From Agarophyton chilense (Eukaryota > Rhodophyta > Florideophyceae > Gracilariales > Gracilariaceae): 64,000 nucleotides of DNA. The number at the start of each line of letters is the position of its first letter. The first letter of the stretch is position 1. Positions 19,411 through 29,073 of the stretch are shown in pieces. Location: contig JARGXX010000016.1 in the NCBI GenBank assembly GCA_030374765.1, positions 558,001 to 622,000 of the forward strand, written 5' to 3'. The notes beneath the pieces are model-generated. The model searched no databases and was not told the DNA's origin. It saw nothing but the letters and a program-made list of their open reading frames with translations. The translations under genes and the position numbers were made by a program.

Positions 19411-21267
19411 CTACGGAAAGCCCGAGGAGGGACCCGCCCCACCGTTGGGATTCTGACCCTGATGGTACGCCGAGGCGAAAGCCAACATCTGGCTCACATC
19501 CGTCATACCCGGGGGAATCGAAATGCCCCCGTTCACGAGGCCTTGTCGCACACTATCTGCTTGCGGAGTGGCAACTGGCGCCTGCGCAAGGGTGTTCACA
19601 CCCCATCCGGGGGGAGCAGATGGACCGCCACCGGATGCATTCGCCGCCCCAGCTGAGGTCGTTTCCACTGGTTGGAAGGGTGCAGATGGCTCCACAGGGA
19701 GTACTCCACTAGGAGCTGGCATGTCGTTATCCAACGCTGGATCATCCAGGTCTACTGGAGGCTCGTGCTCGTAGTCGTCGGTATAAATGAACCCCGTCGG
19801 GTGTCCCACCGGCATCGGTCGAGGCGAGTCCATCAGCGCCCGTGCTTGCGCCGCGCTGATGCAAACCCCTTCGAAGGGATTGTAATATACCCAGTTACCG
19901 GAGCCCGGATCGTACCGGCCAGGAGACTTGTCTCGCGCGGATCCTTCCCCTGCGGGCTGATTTTCCACTGGAACTCGATCCCATTGGGTGTTGTCGATCA
20001 CGTCCAAGATTGGATACAGGTCTTGCACCTTGCTGACCGAACCCAACGCTGGGACAAGGTCGATCTGACGCATGAAGGTCCGTAGCATCGGAGGAATATA
20101 CCAGACACGGAAATGGTCATGAGCATCCCAGAGGAGGTGCGCCGCTACGCGGGCTGCCCACTCGGCTGCAACGAGGGCCCAGTATCCCGAGTTCGGGTCG
20201 TGCATCAAACGAGACCCGATATAGTAGATGCACGGGGGCAGTTCAGCAAAGCACCCTCGGGGGACCTCGACCTTACTCCACCAAGCTGGAAGGGGCACGA
20301 ATCGCCCAACCTTCGCCGTGTTACGGATACGCTCCAGTTCCACGTGAGGATACGGGACAAGGAACCCGAAACGGGAGCGCGAGCGGCGCTCGAAGCGCAC
20401 GCGTCGATCGAACCCATACTGGGTAAACTGCCGTTGAAGGTACCTAAATTCAGCCCGAAGAATGGGAGGACTCCATTGGAGCATATCTTCTCGGAGAGGA
20501 AAACCCGGTCCGCGGAACTCGGCTCCGGGAAAGGCTGCCAGGTTATCCCCGTAGGAGACCTCACCGTACGTGCGGTAATAGGCGACATCGAACCCGTACT
20601 CTGGGGGAACCAGATGGTCAAAGCGTGACCTCTCCAATCGCTGGTAGGCCAGAGCCGCCATCGCTGCGCGCGCCTTGTCCAGGGACTCCCCGCGACCGCG
20701 GTATAGATACTGAGGCTCTATGGCTACCCGCGCCCTCCAATCGGGAGAACGTACAACCTCGACAGGTAGGCCACCCGGCAATAAGCCGTCCTCCACGTAG
20801 GAGTCGATGAGCTCATCGTCGCGAACCGCTGTCGGATTGAACCACGGAGCGCGGGAATATATCACCGGATCGGTAAGGGGACTCCACCTTCGAAAGGATT
20901 CGTTCGAGATCCAACCTCTGGAGTTTGCTACCAAGGGCATCGCATGAGCGGAGTTCCACGCCACTGCGTTAATGGCCAAATCCTCCTGAGGATGTCGGTT
21001 GCTCGCCGAGGCGGAAGGTTCGGTACCTGACGGAGCCGCATCCAAACCGGAGAAATATCCACCCTGCTGGGGAGTTTCGTTGTCCGCCGGCGCGGAGGCC
21101 AACGGCCCCGAGAGTGGGTTGGTGACGTATGGGTTCATTCCTTTGAGAGGTTTGGTTGAGACTGCTGTTGCGAGAAGTTGCTTATCGCCGAAAGTCGGAG
21201 GAGTAGAAGAAAGTTGTACCGATGTGCCGGTTTTGTGGCGATCCCCAGAAGTGGTGAAGGACCCCAT
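19411..21267 (-). CDS. Antisense ORF of element 2, unknown conserved protein
   Basis: An uninterrupted antisense frame encodes 618 residues from the ATG at 21267 (MGSFTTSGDRHKTG); it is open to 21306. A second candidate start is the ATG at 21138. The protein has no motif I know. It shows a Ser/Pro-rich N-terminus, a central region rich in Arg, Tyr and Trp (SRFDHLVPPEYGFD, FRYLQRQFTQYGFDRR, FRVWYIPPMLRTF) and a Pro/Gly/Ala-rich tail. There is no signal peptide or clear membrane helix. A decayed homologue occupies the same antisense position in element 3 (54959-57115), sharing RDxEL...PxGL, W..VE...PP...YW and ALxD...G...GF blocks. A TATATATA motif lies about 10-20 nt upstream of the first ATG. 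Antisense ORFs are known in some plant Ty3/gypsy elements and in deltaretroviruses; no relation to those is claimed. Confidence 0.72.
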   Translation of the reverse strand: MGSFTTSGDRHKTGTSVQLSSTPPTFGDKQLLATAVSTKPLKGMNPYVTNPLSGPLASAPADNETPQQGGYFSGLDAAPSGTEPSASASNRHPQEDLAINAVAWNSAHAMPLVANSRGWISNESFRRWSPLTDPVIYSRAPWFNPTAVRDDELIDSYVEDGLLPGGLPVEVVRSPDWRARVAIEPQYLYRGRGESLDKARAAMAALAYQRLERSRFDHLVPPEYGFDVAYYRTYGEVSYGDNLAAFPGAEFRGPGFPLREDMLQWSPPILRAEFRYLQRQFTQYGFDRRVRFERRSRSRFGFLVPYPHVELERIRNTAKVGRFVPLPAWWSKVEVPRGCFAELPPCIYYIGSRLMHDPNSGYWALVAAEWAARVAAHLLWDAHDHFRVWYIPPMLRTFMRQIDLVPALGSVSKVQDLYPILDVIDNTQWDRVPVENQPAGEGSARDKSPGRYDPGSGNWVYYNPFEGVCISAAQARALMDSPRPMPVGHPTGFIYTDDYEHEPPVDLDDPALDNDMPAPSGVLPVEPSAPFQPVETTSAGAANASGGGPSAPPGWGVNTLAQAPVATPQADSVRQGLVNGGISIPPGMTDVSQMLAFASAYHQGQNPNGGAGPSSGFP

Positions 21268-21277
21268 TGGGAGACCA

Positions 21278-21287
21278 GTATATATAG
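21278..21287 (-). promoter_or_regulatory. TATA-like motif upstream of the antisense ORF
   Basis: GTATATATAG sits just outside the first ATG of the antisense ORF. A start site about 30 bp downstream would fall past that ATG and favour initiation at the ATG at 21138. The motif is symmetric, so direction is not given by the sequence alone. Confidence 0.3.
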
Positions 21288-21335
21288 CGACCGGAACGCG
21301 AGACACCCGCGGCTCGGAATGTTCTTCCTCGTCTT

Positions 21336-21348
21336 AAGGAGGGGGAGA
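21336..21348 (+). other. Polypurine tract of element 2
   Basis: AAGGAGGGGGAGA directly precedes the 3' LTR, the standard position for the plus-strand primer. Confidence 0.9.
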
Positions 21349-22236
21349 TGTAGAGCAACGCCCAGTTAGGGGATACTTGAAGATGCAACTCATAGAATGA
21401 GGATTGAACCCTCCGAGGGTTATGACTATGATCCCCTCTAAGGTGTGCTGAGGTGGCACTGTTTTCCGGTTAGAATTCGCCGATGAAGTGAAAATTCGGA
21501 TGGCCCATGGTTGGATTGGCCCCGTGATACACGAGGCTTAATTTTGGCACCGATTTTTCGGATATTTGTTAGAACGTTGGATTTTTGGGCCCTGACAATG
21601 GGATCTCCACGTGTATGGCCCTGAGCAGGTGTGCACTACTGTAGAGTTTAGTTAGTGGGCCCTACTTAGGGAGACGAGATCTGACAGTCCGAAGCTCAAA
21701 GTAAATGGAAAACCAAGGTTGGTCTTCGATACCTTTTGAGGTTCTTCGTCGCCATCGTTTCGGCCTTACAACCCGGAACGGGCTCTGGTTAGCGACGCCT
21801 GCGTAGGGACACGACTCCACTTGGAGAGTGCCCACGTTTGGGTTCCGTGCAACCACCCCCTTGGGACCGTTCAGACGACCTGCGTGCACGATACCCCGTG
21901 GGAGTTCTGCTTACTTGTTGCGTGCTTTTTGTGTTTCCTTTCGAGGACAGGTTTTCGCCCCTTTTCTGGTTCTCGGGTCCGGTGCCTGTTAGTGCCCGAC
22001 CCTCGCCCCGTTTTTCCTCTTCGCCGGATTTTCCCCCATTCCTTGGGATACCCATACCCATTCCCGACCCAACGGTTTCTACCCCTCACCTCCGTCTGTA
22101 CTACCGGAATCCCCCGTGGGAGTTACACCCCACACTACGGGTGGAACGGAGGGCTCTGTCTCTGAGTCTGCCTCCCCCAGGGAGCAAGGCTTCGAACACC
22201 TTGAGAGCACTTCCCGTCGCCGGGTTTTGCTCCACA
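21349..22236 (+). repeat. 3' LTR of element 2
   Basis: An 888-bp LTR starts TGTAGAGCAACGCCC and ends TTTTGCTCCACA. It lacks a 30-bp stretch found in the 5' LTR. It is followed by the CGCGC target duplication. Confidence 0.96.
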
Positions 22237-22515
22237 CGCGCCGTCCACGTTCAGGACCCACTACGAGAAGCGGTCGCTCACTTGGGCGCCACTGTACGTG
22301 CTGCTACTGCTCACCGTCATGCTGGGCACTTCGCTACGCCACGCGTACGGCCGCAACGCCTACTTCGCCATCTCGCTGCTGCAGTGCGCCTCGGCCGTCG
22401 TCGCCCCGATTCTGGCGCCAGCTAGCGCTGATCGCCACCTCCCTTTGTGCTCTCGATTCTGCGACAAAGCTTTTTCGAGGTTTGCTGTGTTCTCGTTCTC
22501 CGGCTATTACAGTGC
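22237..22515 (+). pseudogene. Cycloeucalenol cycloisomerase-like gene, N-terminal part
   Basis: Joined across element 2 (10488-10507 plus 22242 onward), the frame begins SLWFAPSTFRTHYEKRSLTW and continues with hydrophobic segments APLYVLLLLTVMLGTSL and AYFAISLLQCASAVVAPIL, then ASADRHLPLCSRF. Length, order and spacing resemble the N-terminal half of plant CPI1, which opens the cyclopropane ring of cycloeucalenol in the ER membrane during sterol synthesis. The coding frame breaks off near GYYS at about 22510, where a Tc1-like element begins. No clear start codon survives upstream. Identification is from remembered family features, not a search. Confidence 0.6.
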
Positions 22516-23511
22516 GTTTCAAAAATATATCTCTTGACAAACAATGCGCCAAAAAGGCATTTCATGTACTGTAAAACACATTTCACACCAAATAAAAACT
22601 ACCAAGTCCGAAACCCTATATCAAAAGTTTATCCTTTATACAATCAGTAGCTCAAGTATGGCCCATGGCATGTCTCCGACACGTTCTGAACAGCTGTAAA
22701 CCATGAAATTACTACTTCAGGGTATGATTCAAGCAGATATAACCCGAAAATTCAGAGGCCGCCCAAAAACAAACAACAAATGCATCAGAACTTTTACAAC
22801 CTGCAGAACAAAGCGCTCAACCAGCCGTTTTACGTGACTATCTACAGCCGAAAAACGCAGAATTAAGCGAAAACTGTGCCGTAAAACTTCATCTTACAGG
22901 ACAATTGTCAAAAATCTGAATTTTCTGCTATCAAGATCTACTATATGGCGTGTAGTTAACTGTCAAATTTGTTCAATTACACAAACATGATAAAAACTTT
23001 TATTTTAAAAGATCACCAAAAGAACAACAGTGTTGAATGTTGTGTTATAAAGGCCTACTGGAAAACTGCATCGAAAGATGCTATCTTTTCTGACAAGAAC
23101 AAGTTTAACCTTGATGATCCGGATTGCTATATATATTACAGGCATGATCTCTAAAAAAAGAGGAAGCAATTTTGGCATGTCATTCAGGGGGAGGGGGGGC
23201 ATCGGTTATGATTTGGAGTGGAATCTCTACAAAAAGAGAACCTGATATTGCTTTAGTTGAAAATACTACGGGGTCTGAGAAGTATGCTGTCGTTCTAGAA
23301 AACTATTTGCTACCATTTGCATACTGTATGTACGGGAAAGAATTTATATTTCAACAGGGTAAGCTCCCGGTGCATAAATCTGATTCTATTAAACGGTGCT
23401 TTAATTTAGCTTTGCTGTATCCAAAACGTCAATTTTCGAAAGTTCTGGGCAAGGGATATGATTCTGAAACAGACTTTACTTTTGGACTCGTTAATTTTAA
23501 TCTCTGTTGAA
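22505..23511 (+). mobile_element. Tc1-like DNA transposon, degenerate
   Basis: Recognisable transposase pieces lie between the two halves of the cycloisomerase-like gene. They include a GRPK-type motif with helix-turn-helix-like sequence (about 22755-22960), then AIFSDKNKFNLDDPD, GGGASVMIWSGIS, LENYLLPF and FIFQQGKLPVH. The first catalytic Asp is present (SDKNKF), but the second is Gly (QQGK for the usual QQD). Frameshifts and stops are present, so the gene is dead. The left end CAGTGCGTTTC follows TA as expected. The right end is not clear and may be deleted. Confidence 0.65.
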
Positions 23512-24078
23512 CGCCCGCTCTCTCTTCCACTCGTGCCCTTTCAATGACGTCCTCGTCGTGTGCTTCACATGCACCTTCTCCTCCTTGACCGTGTATTTCA
23601 ACATAGCCGTCGTCCTGTTGCGACTCGTCACACGCACCACTCAACACCTCTCCCCGAGTACGCGCGAGACTATCTGATGGACCGCCGTGTGAGTCCTTTC
23701 GTACGACGACGCCGTCTTCGAAGCCGTGTCAATTCAGCACTTTCCGCTGTACGCCGTGCGCGACAGACGTGCCTTTCTTATAATCGGCTCCGCGTTTTAT
23801 TCCATATACTTTGTTGTCGCCTTTACATTTTTTTCGCGCTTGATGAACATTGGTTTGCTCCCCTTTTTCCGCCGCCCACCTCGCTATGGTACGTCTTTCT
23901 TAGTGCCTGTGCCGCCTCGGCCATTGTCACCGTGCTGCTCGACTTTTGGAGTCTCGCGCTTGGCCCGCTCAACTGTATCACTGCCACAGCGACTCCCACT
24001 CACTTCGTTCCTCTTCATCTTGTCTACGGCATTGCACTTGCCTTTGCTCACTTTTTCGCTCGCCCCGACGCCCAATAG
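23512..24078 (+). pseudogene. Cycloeucalenol cycloisomerase-like gene, C-terminal part
   Basis: The gene resumes after the Tc1 element with FNDVLVVCFTCTFSSLTVYF, followed by FEAVSIQHFPLYAVRDRRAF, IIGSAFYSIYFVVAFTFFSR and, after a frameshift near 23870, SLWYVFLSACAASAIVTVLL ending LDFWSLALGPLN. These match in order the C-terminal half of CPI1-type enzymes (FPYYEFVDR ... FYAIYFIVSF ... DLWRLFLGPI). Two TGA codons near 23675-23692 and the frameshift show it is not functional as a single gene. Together with 22237-22515 it represents one host gene broken by at least two insertions. Confidence 0.65.
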
Positions 24079-24259
24079 TACAGTTTTGCTTTATGCTGCC
24101 CGCGCAACACATTGTAAATCGTTTACCGCTCCCGTCATTTTCCTTACCCCGCTCTCAATATGTATCTTATCTACGTTTCATTTCTTCTCTGCATTGCTTT
24201 TTGTTGTTGTTTGTGAGTTTCGCCGCACCCACTTCTTCCTAATTCTCACCACCACCACC

Positions 24260-24680
24260 ATGGCGTCACTCTCCGCGCCCCCGCCTTCCGCAACACCCCC
24301 GTCCCCGCCCCCAGCCATCCAATATCTCGTGCGGCATCCGCGCCACCACCCGCAAGAAACATCTTTCTGGCCAGAGAGCGTCGTCGTTTGGCGCGCGACC
24401 GACCAGTTCGCCGTTCACGATGGCTCTGGCATAGCGCGTGTCGACGTTCTGCATTCCACAAAAAGACCTTGCGTCGCGTGTTGCCGCCTTCGTATCGGGC
24501 GACTACGTGCTCGTGATTGTTAGAATTGTCGCCCGTTTCCACGCATTTAGCCTTGGTCTTCAAGATAACACCGTGCCTCTCTCCCATGCCGCCTATGTTG
24601 CCGCCGCAGAGAGCGCTTGGTAGCTGGAGATTGTCGACGCTTTCCTCACTGCATTCCGTCGCTGGCCTACGCCCCTCCTT
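24260..24680 (+). pseudogene. RMI2-like OB-fold gene remnant
   Basis: A frame starts at the ATG at 24260 in a good context (CACCACCATGG). It has a proline-rich N-terminus and then VVVWRATDQFAVHDGSGIAR, an OB-fold-like strand pattern. After a frameshift near 24455-24480 it continues GDYVLVIVRIVARFHAFSLG and AAYVAAAESAW, then a TAG (24620-24622) before LEIVDAF. The GxYVxVxxxV and ESxWxLExxD features resemble RMI2, a partner of RMI1 and topoisomerase III in the BLM/RecQ dissolvasome. The match is by pattern only. One frameshift and one stop make it a pseudogene unless the assembly is wrong. Confidence 0.42.
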
Positions 24681-25039
24681 TCTTCCGCTCTACTTCGTGT
24701 GCAAAGAAGACACGCATTTTCAGGTGCAGCTTTGTTATCGACAATACCTAGATCGCGTACAACTCCCATAACTACGCTATTTATTAGGACTATGGCATAG
24801 GCCCTTTGTGAACGATGAGCTTTTTGAATGCATAGACTATCGCGATTCAATTATTTGCCCTATGCATCCCGCTCGTGCTTCATCACCAAACTTTATAGCA
24901 CAACTTATAGATTGCTGTGTCCCTCGGCCACACACGAGGCCTTGCCACTTCTACTTTCACGCCCGCTTCCTGACGCCTCCACCACATCAAGCAGCCGCAC
25001 TTCGGCCTTTTGCGACTCATTGAGGTCTCCCTGCCCCAC

Positions 25040-25540
25040 TCAACGGTACTCCACCTCATTCCTGCGCTTCTCGTGAATTTTCTTTGCCGACTCCTCGGCC
25101 TTCTTCGGAGCATCCCGTCGCCTCCTCTCAAACCATTCGAACTCCGCCCTGAGCGCCCCACACTCCATGCATTCCTTCTGCCTCTCCTGCACATTCTTCT
25201 CTTTCTCCCGGAGCTTCTGCTCACCCTTCTTCGCTTTTATTTCTGGCGCCACCTCCTCTTTTTTCAACATCAGCATCTGCCGACTGGCCTTGTGCAGCTC
25301 TGCCGCGTTCTGACTCGCAATCCTGGCGAGACGCCTGGAAACCACCCCGAGCTCCACAACTGTTTTCGCTTGTTATCGATTGCAGCGCTTTCCTCCACGA
25401 TTTTGTACGGGCTCAGTGCCTCGGCTGTCCAACATCCACTTCGATTTCAGCCACCATTCTGTAAGCCTCCGTGCTCACCGTCGTGGTCGCGTCGATGAGC
25501 GAGTCCACTTCAGTGTACGTGTCCAGGGCCGCCTCCGGCG
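25040..25540 (-). pseudogene. Coiled-coil protein gene remnant
   Basis: Three minus-strand frames line up end to end: ALDTYTEVDSLIDATTTVST onward, then AEALSPYKIVEESAAIDNKR, then VVSRRLARIASQNAAELHKA. The last runs into a highly charged helical region (KKGEQKLREKEKNVQERQKE) and ends at 25040. The pattern of one protein split over three frames suggests two frameshifts. The family is not recognised. Confidence 0.4.
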
Positions 25541-25960
25541 CCGTGATTGAGTTTTGTTATTACCAGAGAGGCAACGGCGGGATGAAAAAATAGTTATGTG
25601 TTCCGAGGCGGCGGAAAGTGGAAGATGAAGAAAACGTTTTTGACCAAATGGATGCTGAAACGGTGACGCTAGTGTTGTTCGTGAATGGGAAACTATAGAG
25701 AAACGGGAGGAAACATTCAACTGGCTCGAAGTGCGACTAATAATGTGGCTTCTAGTGTCTATACGACTACTGGCCTCATATGAGGCCAAAATTACAACAT
25801 CGATAATTTTTGTAAGATTTTCTCAATTTCCTTAAATTTTTGTTCCTAGACGTTTTCAATACTCTTTTCTTCTCTGGCGTCAACCTCAAAGATCACGAAC
25901 GATCTTCCACAACCTGTAAACAACATCATCTTTACTTCATTCTTTCATAATTTATCAAAT

Positions 25961-28087
25961 ATGTCATCAACTATGGATCCCCGTCGTGGAGTGACAAACA
26001 GAGTAAACACCCGCGCACGTCTTATCACGTCAAAGAACGACTGTAAACGCTTCTTTAGCACGCAATGACAGGCAAAACTGGTAAGCGGAATTGTTACAAA
26101 AGTGGACGTTGTTGTCAATAATAATCGGAGACATACTTTTGTCACTATAAACTTCGAGCTACCTGGTTGCGAGAAAGTATGCACTCTCCAACTTTGCAAT
26201 GTGAAAGCCGGGGATCATGTCACATTTAAGGAAAGTGCTCAAGAAGCCATCAATTCCAACGTGGAGATAAATGGTGCTGCTGTTACTAATAAAGTTTCGA
26301 ATAATGAAGAGCAGCATACTCTCACGGATGGCACTCACAGTCACACAATGATTCCGTTGAGCCCTCCTACTGTGACAAACAGTGACACTTAAGACAGCTT
26401 TGTGGAAGGTCATTCGACGAAATGAACAACGAAAAATGTACCCTTGACTCTGAATGGTCCAGTGCAAATGCATCAATGGAAAGTCACGGGCCCTGATGGA
26501 GATTTTATCTCCGCCATTCATGCATCTTCGGGACTTTTTCCATACGATTTCTTCATGTGGATGTTTCCTGTAGCTCATTTGGAAAAATAGCTCGATCTAC
26601 CAACTCTCTGCTGGATGGAAAAGGCTTAGACCACACTACAGGAGGTGAATTTTTGAAGTTTTTCGGTTTGATGGTGTTAATGGCACGCTTTGAGTTTTCA
26701 AACAGAAGATCACTTTGGTTAAAAGACATGTTTTCTAAATATATTGACTCTTCGCAGCTCGGAAAGATCATGTCACGAAATCAGTTTGAACCTATACGGC
26801 AATTTATCGTTTTCAGTGGCTCTGAAAACGATCAAAAATCAGAAGAATGCAGATGGTCATGCGTTTCTGAGTTTATGAAAGCTATAAATGACCATCGGAA
26901 AGCGTTCGTAACTCCTACACATACTTTGTGCGTAGACGAAAGTATGTCACGTTGGTATGGACTTGGAAGGAACCGGATTGAAATTGTAGTTTCACACTAC
27001 ACTGCTCTTGATGGGAAACCTCAAAATGGGTGTGAATTAAAAACACTGTGTTGTGGACGAAGTGAAACTATTCTTAAAATATAAATTACTATAGAAGCTA
27101 CGCAAACAGATGTACAGCCTTTTGAATCGAAACATGCGCATGGAACAGCTGTTTTAATGAGACTTGCAAAAAATTGGTTCGCAACTGATCGAATCGTTTG
27201 TGCCGATTCATGTTTTGCATCTGTTGAAACAGCTGAAGAACTTTTAAAAAGAGGAACGCCATTTATTGGGGTTGTAAAAACAGCCACCAGAAGGTTTCCT
27301 GTGAAACAACTTGCCGAACTTATGATGACGGCACGAGGCCAGCACGTGTCAATCGTCTCCAAACTGCCTTAATTGGATCGGAAGATGATCTTTGTGCTCT
27401 GGGTGGACCGTGAGAGGAGATATTTCATCAGCACTTGTAGCAGTCCCCAACCAGGAACTCCCATTTCTCGTGAAAGATGGAGGACAAATGATGGAATAAC
27501 AAAGAAATTTCCGCTTTCCATTGCTATTCCAGAGGTTGGCGAAGAGTACTATTCTTGTTGTTCAAGAATTTATAGGAATAATAGGCCACGTCAAGATGAT
27601 ATAAATATGAAAAAGAAGTTTGAAGTGAAAGAATTTGTCTTTTAGAATGAATATTTCTTTGCTGGCAATGTACGTGGTGGATGCTTGGAATCTTTAGAAG
27701 GGTGCATACGGAAACACATTGAATCTTACACCCCATAATTTCTATTGTAATCTCGCAGACGGATTAATAGATAACAAATGGGATGCAATTCGAACTATAA
27801 ACAGAAAATGTAAGGAGGAAGATGAATTAGAAAACCCATATATGGCTGGTACCGGCATTCATTTAATGGAGACCAATCTAGAAAGAAGGAAATTGGATGG
27901 TTCTTTGACGTCTCAAACATATCAAGGACGATGCAAAGCCTGCAAAACCACTAACAAATCCAAATTTGTTTGTTCAGAATGCAAAAAGCACAATGATATT
28001 GATAATTATATAGGTCATAGTGGAACCGGTCGTGAATGCTCTATAGATCATCTGCGTGACATTCATCAAATTTTAAGCAACATTTAG
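25961..28087 (+). pseudogene. piggyBac-like transposase
   Basis: The frame starts at the ATG at 25961 (MSSTMDPRRGVTNRV), with an in-frame TGA near 26066. Domains follow in several frames: an N-terminal module (SGIVTKVDVVVNNNR, TFVTINFELPG), the DDE core with LCVDESMSRWYGLG and ALDGKPQNGCELKTLCCGRS, the second Asp block RIVCADSCFASVETAEELLK, and a C-terminal Cys-rich finger (GRCKACKTTNKSKFVCSECK). At least three frameshifts separate these parts. The reading of DDE and finger order follows the piggyBac (DDE_Tnp_1_7) family. It cannot make a full protein. Confidence 0.78.
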
Positions 28088-28361
28088 TCAACAAAATTGA
28101 TGGTCGTGTGTCAAAAAGCGTTTTTTAAGGCTTTTTAAAAGGTCTTTTTAAAAGAATAAAGCAAAACTACAAATTACCTTAAGCCCCCTACTAATTCAAT
28201 CCGCGTTATTCAATTTGCTAGATATATTATGGTCTCTGACGAAACAATCCCTTTATCAGATGTCACCTTATTCTGTCTGCTGTCCAAGTGGACGCAAATG
28301 CGTTCTTAGACCAAAATAATTTTTAGAATTAGTCGAGCTCCCGTAGAAGCTTTCGAGTTAC

Positions 28362-28435
28362 AATTAACTCAGCGAGGTTTGAACCCCGTGCTTATCAGTC
28401 TCCGAGCTATTGTGAAACCACTGAGCTGCTGTTAC
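28362..28435 (-). ncRNA. tRNA-like sequence inside the piggyBac element
   Basis: On the minus strand an A box (AGCTCAGTGG, 28418-28427) and a B box (GGTTCAAACC, 28376-28385) are spaced as in a tRNA, with an anticodon-arm-like ACTGATA between them. The acceptor and T stems pair poorly, so it is more likely a tRNA-derived SINE head or tRNA pseudogene than a working tRNA. Confidence 0.4.
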
Positions 28436-28636
28436 TGAAGACAACTCTATAAATAATGTACTTAAAAGCAGGAGGAACATGGTTAGAAATTAGGTTTTTA
28501 CTTAGAAAATAGAATACGCCGCTGCAGTATGGAAGCCAGCGAATTTTATTAATTTTTTTGGAAAATAGAACTGGCCCCATATGAGGCCAAGCTGGCTTCA
28601 AGTGAGGCCAATCCGCCGGGCGTGTAGACACTAGGG

Positions 28637-29073
28637 CGCTTGGAAACGGCATTTCCTAAACTTGTATATATTTTTTATTGCAACTGGTGAGAACTGGCGT
28701 GAACTGCAATTCCACTAAAATTTCCGGAGTTTGCGCTTCAACATAGCTATCTAGCACACTAACCTAGCATTTCGAAAACACAGACGTGCAAAACATTTTG
28801 GTCTTAAGCTGTTTTGAACCACAATAGAAACCGCAGTCCGAATATTGATTGTTCGTCCGTGAGCCATTTAGGTATTGGTAGCTGCATGTGATTTTCATTC
28901 CCTGGTACCTGTTTGGCCATTGGAAATTCACACAGAATACTCTATGTGGCCAGCATATAGTACTTGAAGCTCAGGTCTTTTATGATCTCCCCCTGATTTG
29001 GTCAAATGCGATGTGAGAGTGAAAACTCCAACTCGGGGTCAGAGCCTTCCGAATCACTCGAGTCGGGCTGCTT
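28637..29073. other. Unassigned AT-rich region
   Basis: No gene is seen. The stretch near 28766-28798 (CTAACCTAGCATTTCG, ACAC, GACGTG) resembles 8524-8556 next to the Plavaka-like element. Confidence 0.4.

Larger units (their letters stand above)
10508..22236 (+). mobile_element. Complete Ty3/gypsy chromovirus, element 2
   Basis: A full-length 11.7-kb element is bounded by LTRs (10508-11425, 21349-22236) and the 5-bp target duplication CGCGC (10503-10507, 22237-22241). In order it holds PBS, gag, a separate-frame pol (protease, RT, RNase H, integrase), a separate chromodomain ORF, a GA-rich stretch, a long antisense ORF and a polypurine tract. The LTRs differ by roughly 17 substitutions (counted by eye) and a 30-bp deletion in the 3' copy, so insertion is not very recent. 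One nonsense codon in integrase makes this copy defective. It is inserted in the 5' coding part of a cycloeucalenol cycloisomerase-like gene. Confidence 0.96.
25752..28636 (+). mobile_element. piggyBac-like DNA transposon, degenerate
   Basis: The terminal inverted repeats are CTAGTGTCTATACG at 25752 and its inverted partner CGTGTAGACACTAGGG ending at 28636; read inward the right end is CCCTAGTGTC, the CCCT-type end of piggyBac elements. Next to them are GGCCTCATATGAGGCC palindromes (25772-25787 perfect; 28570-28585 and 28591-28606 degenerate). A broken transposase lies inside. The expected TTAA target duplication is not intact. Confidence 0.72.

Noticed and set aside
28570-28606. Repeated GGCC-CATATGAGGCC units as a possible CRISPR array
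   Set aside because: Only two or three short palindromic copies near transposon ends with no regular spacers, in a eukaryotic context.
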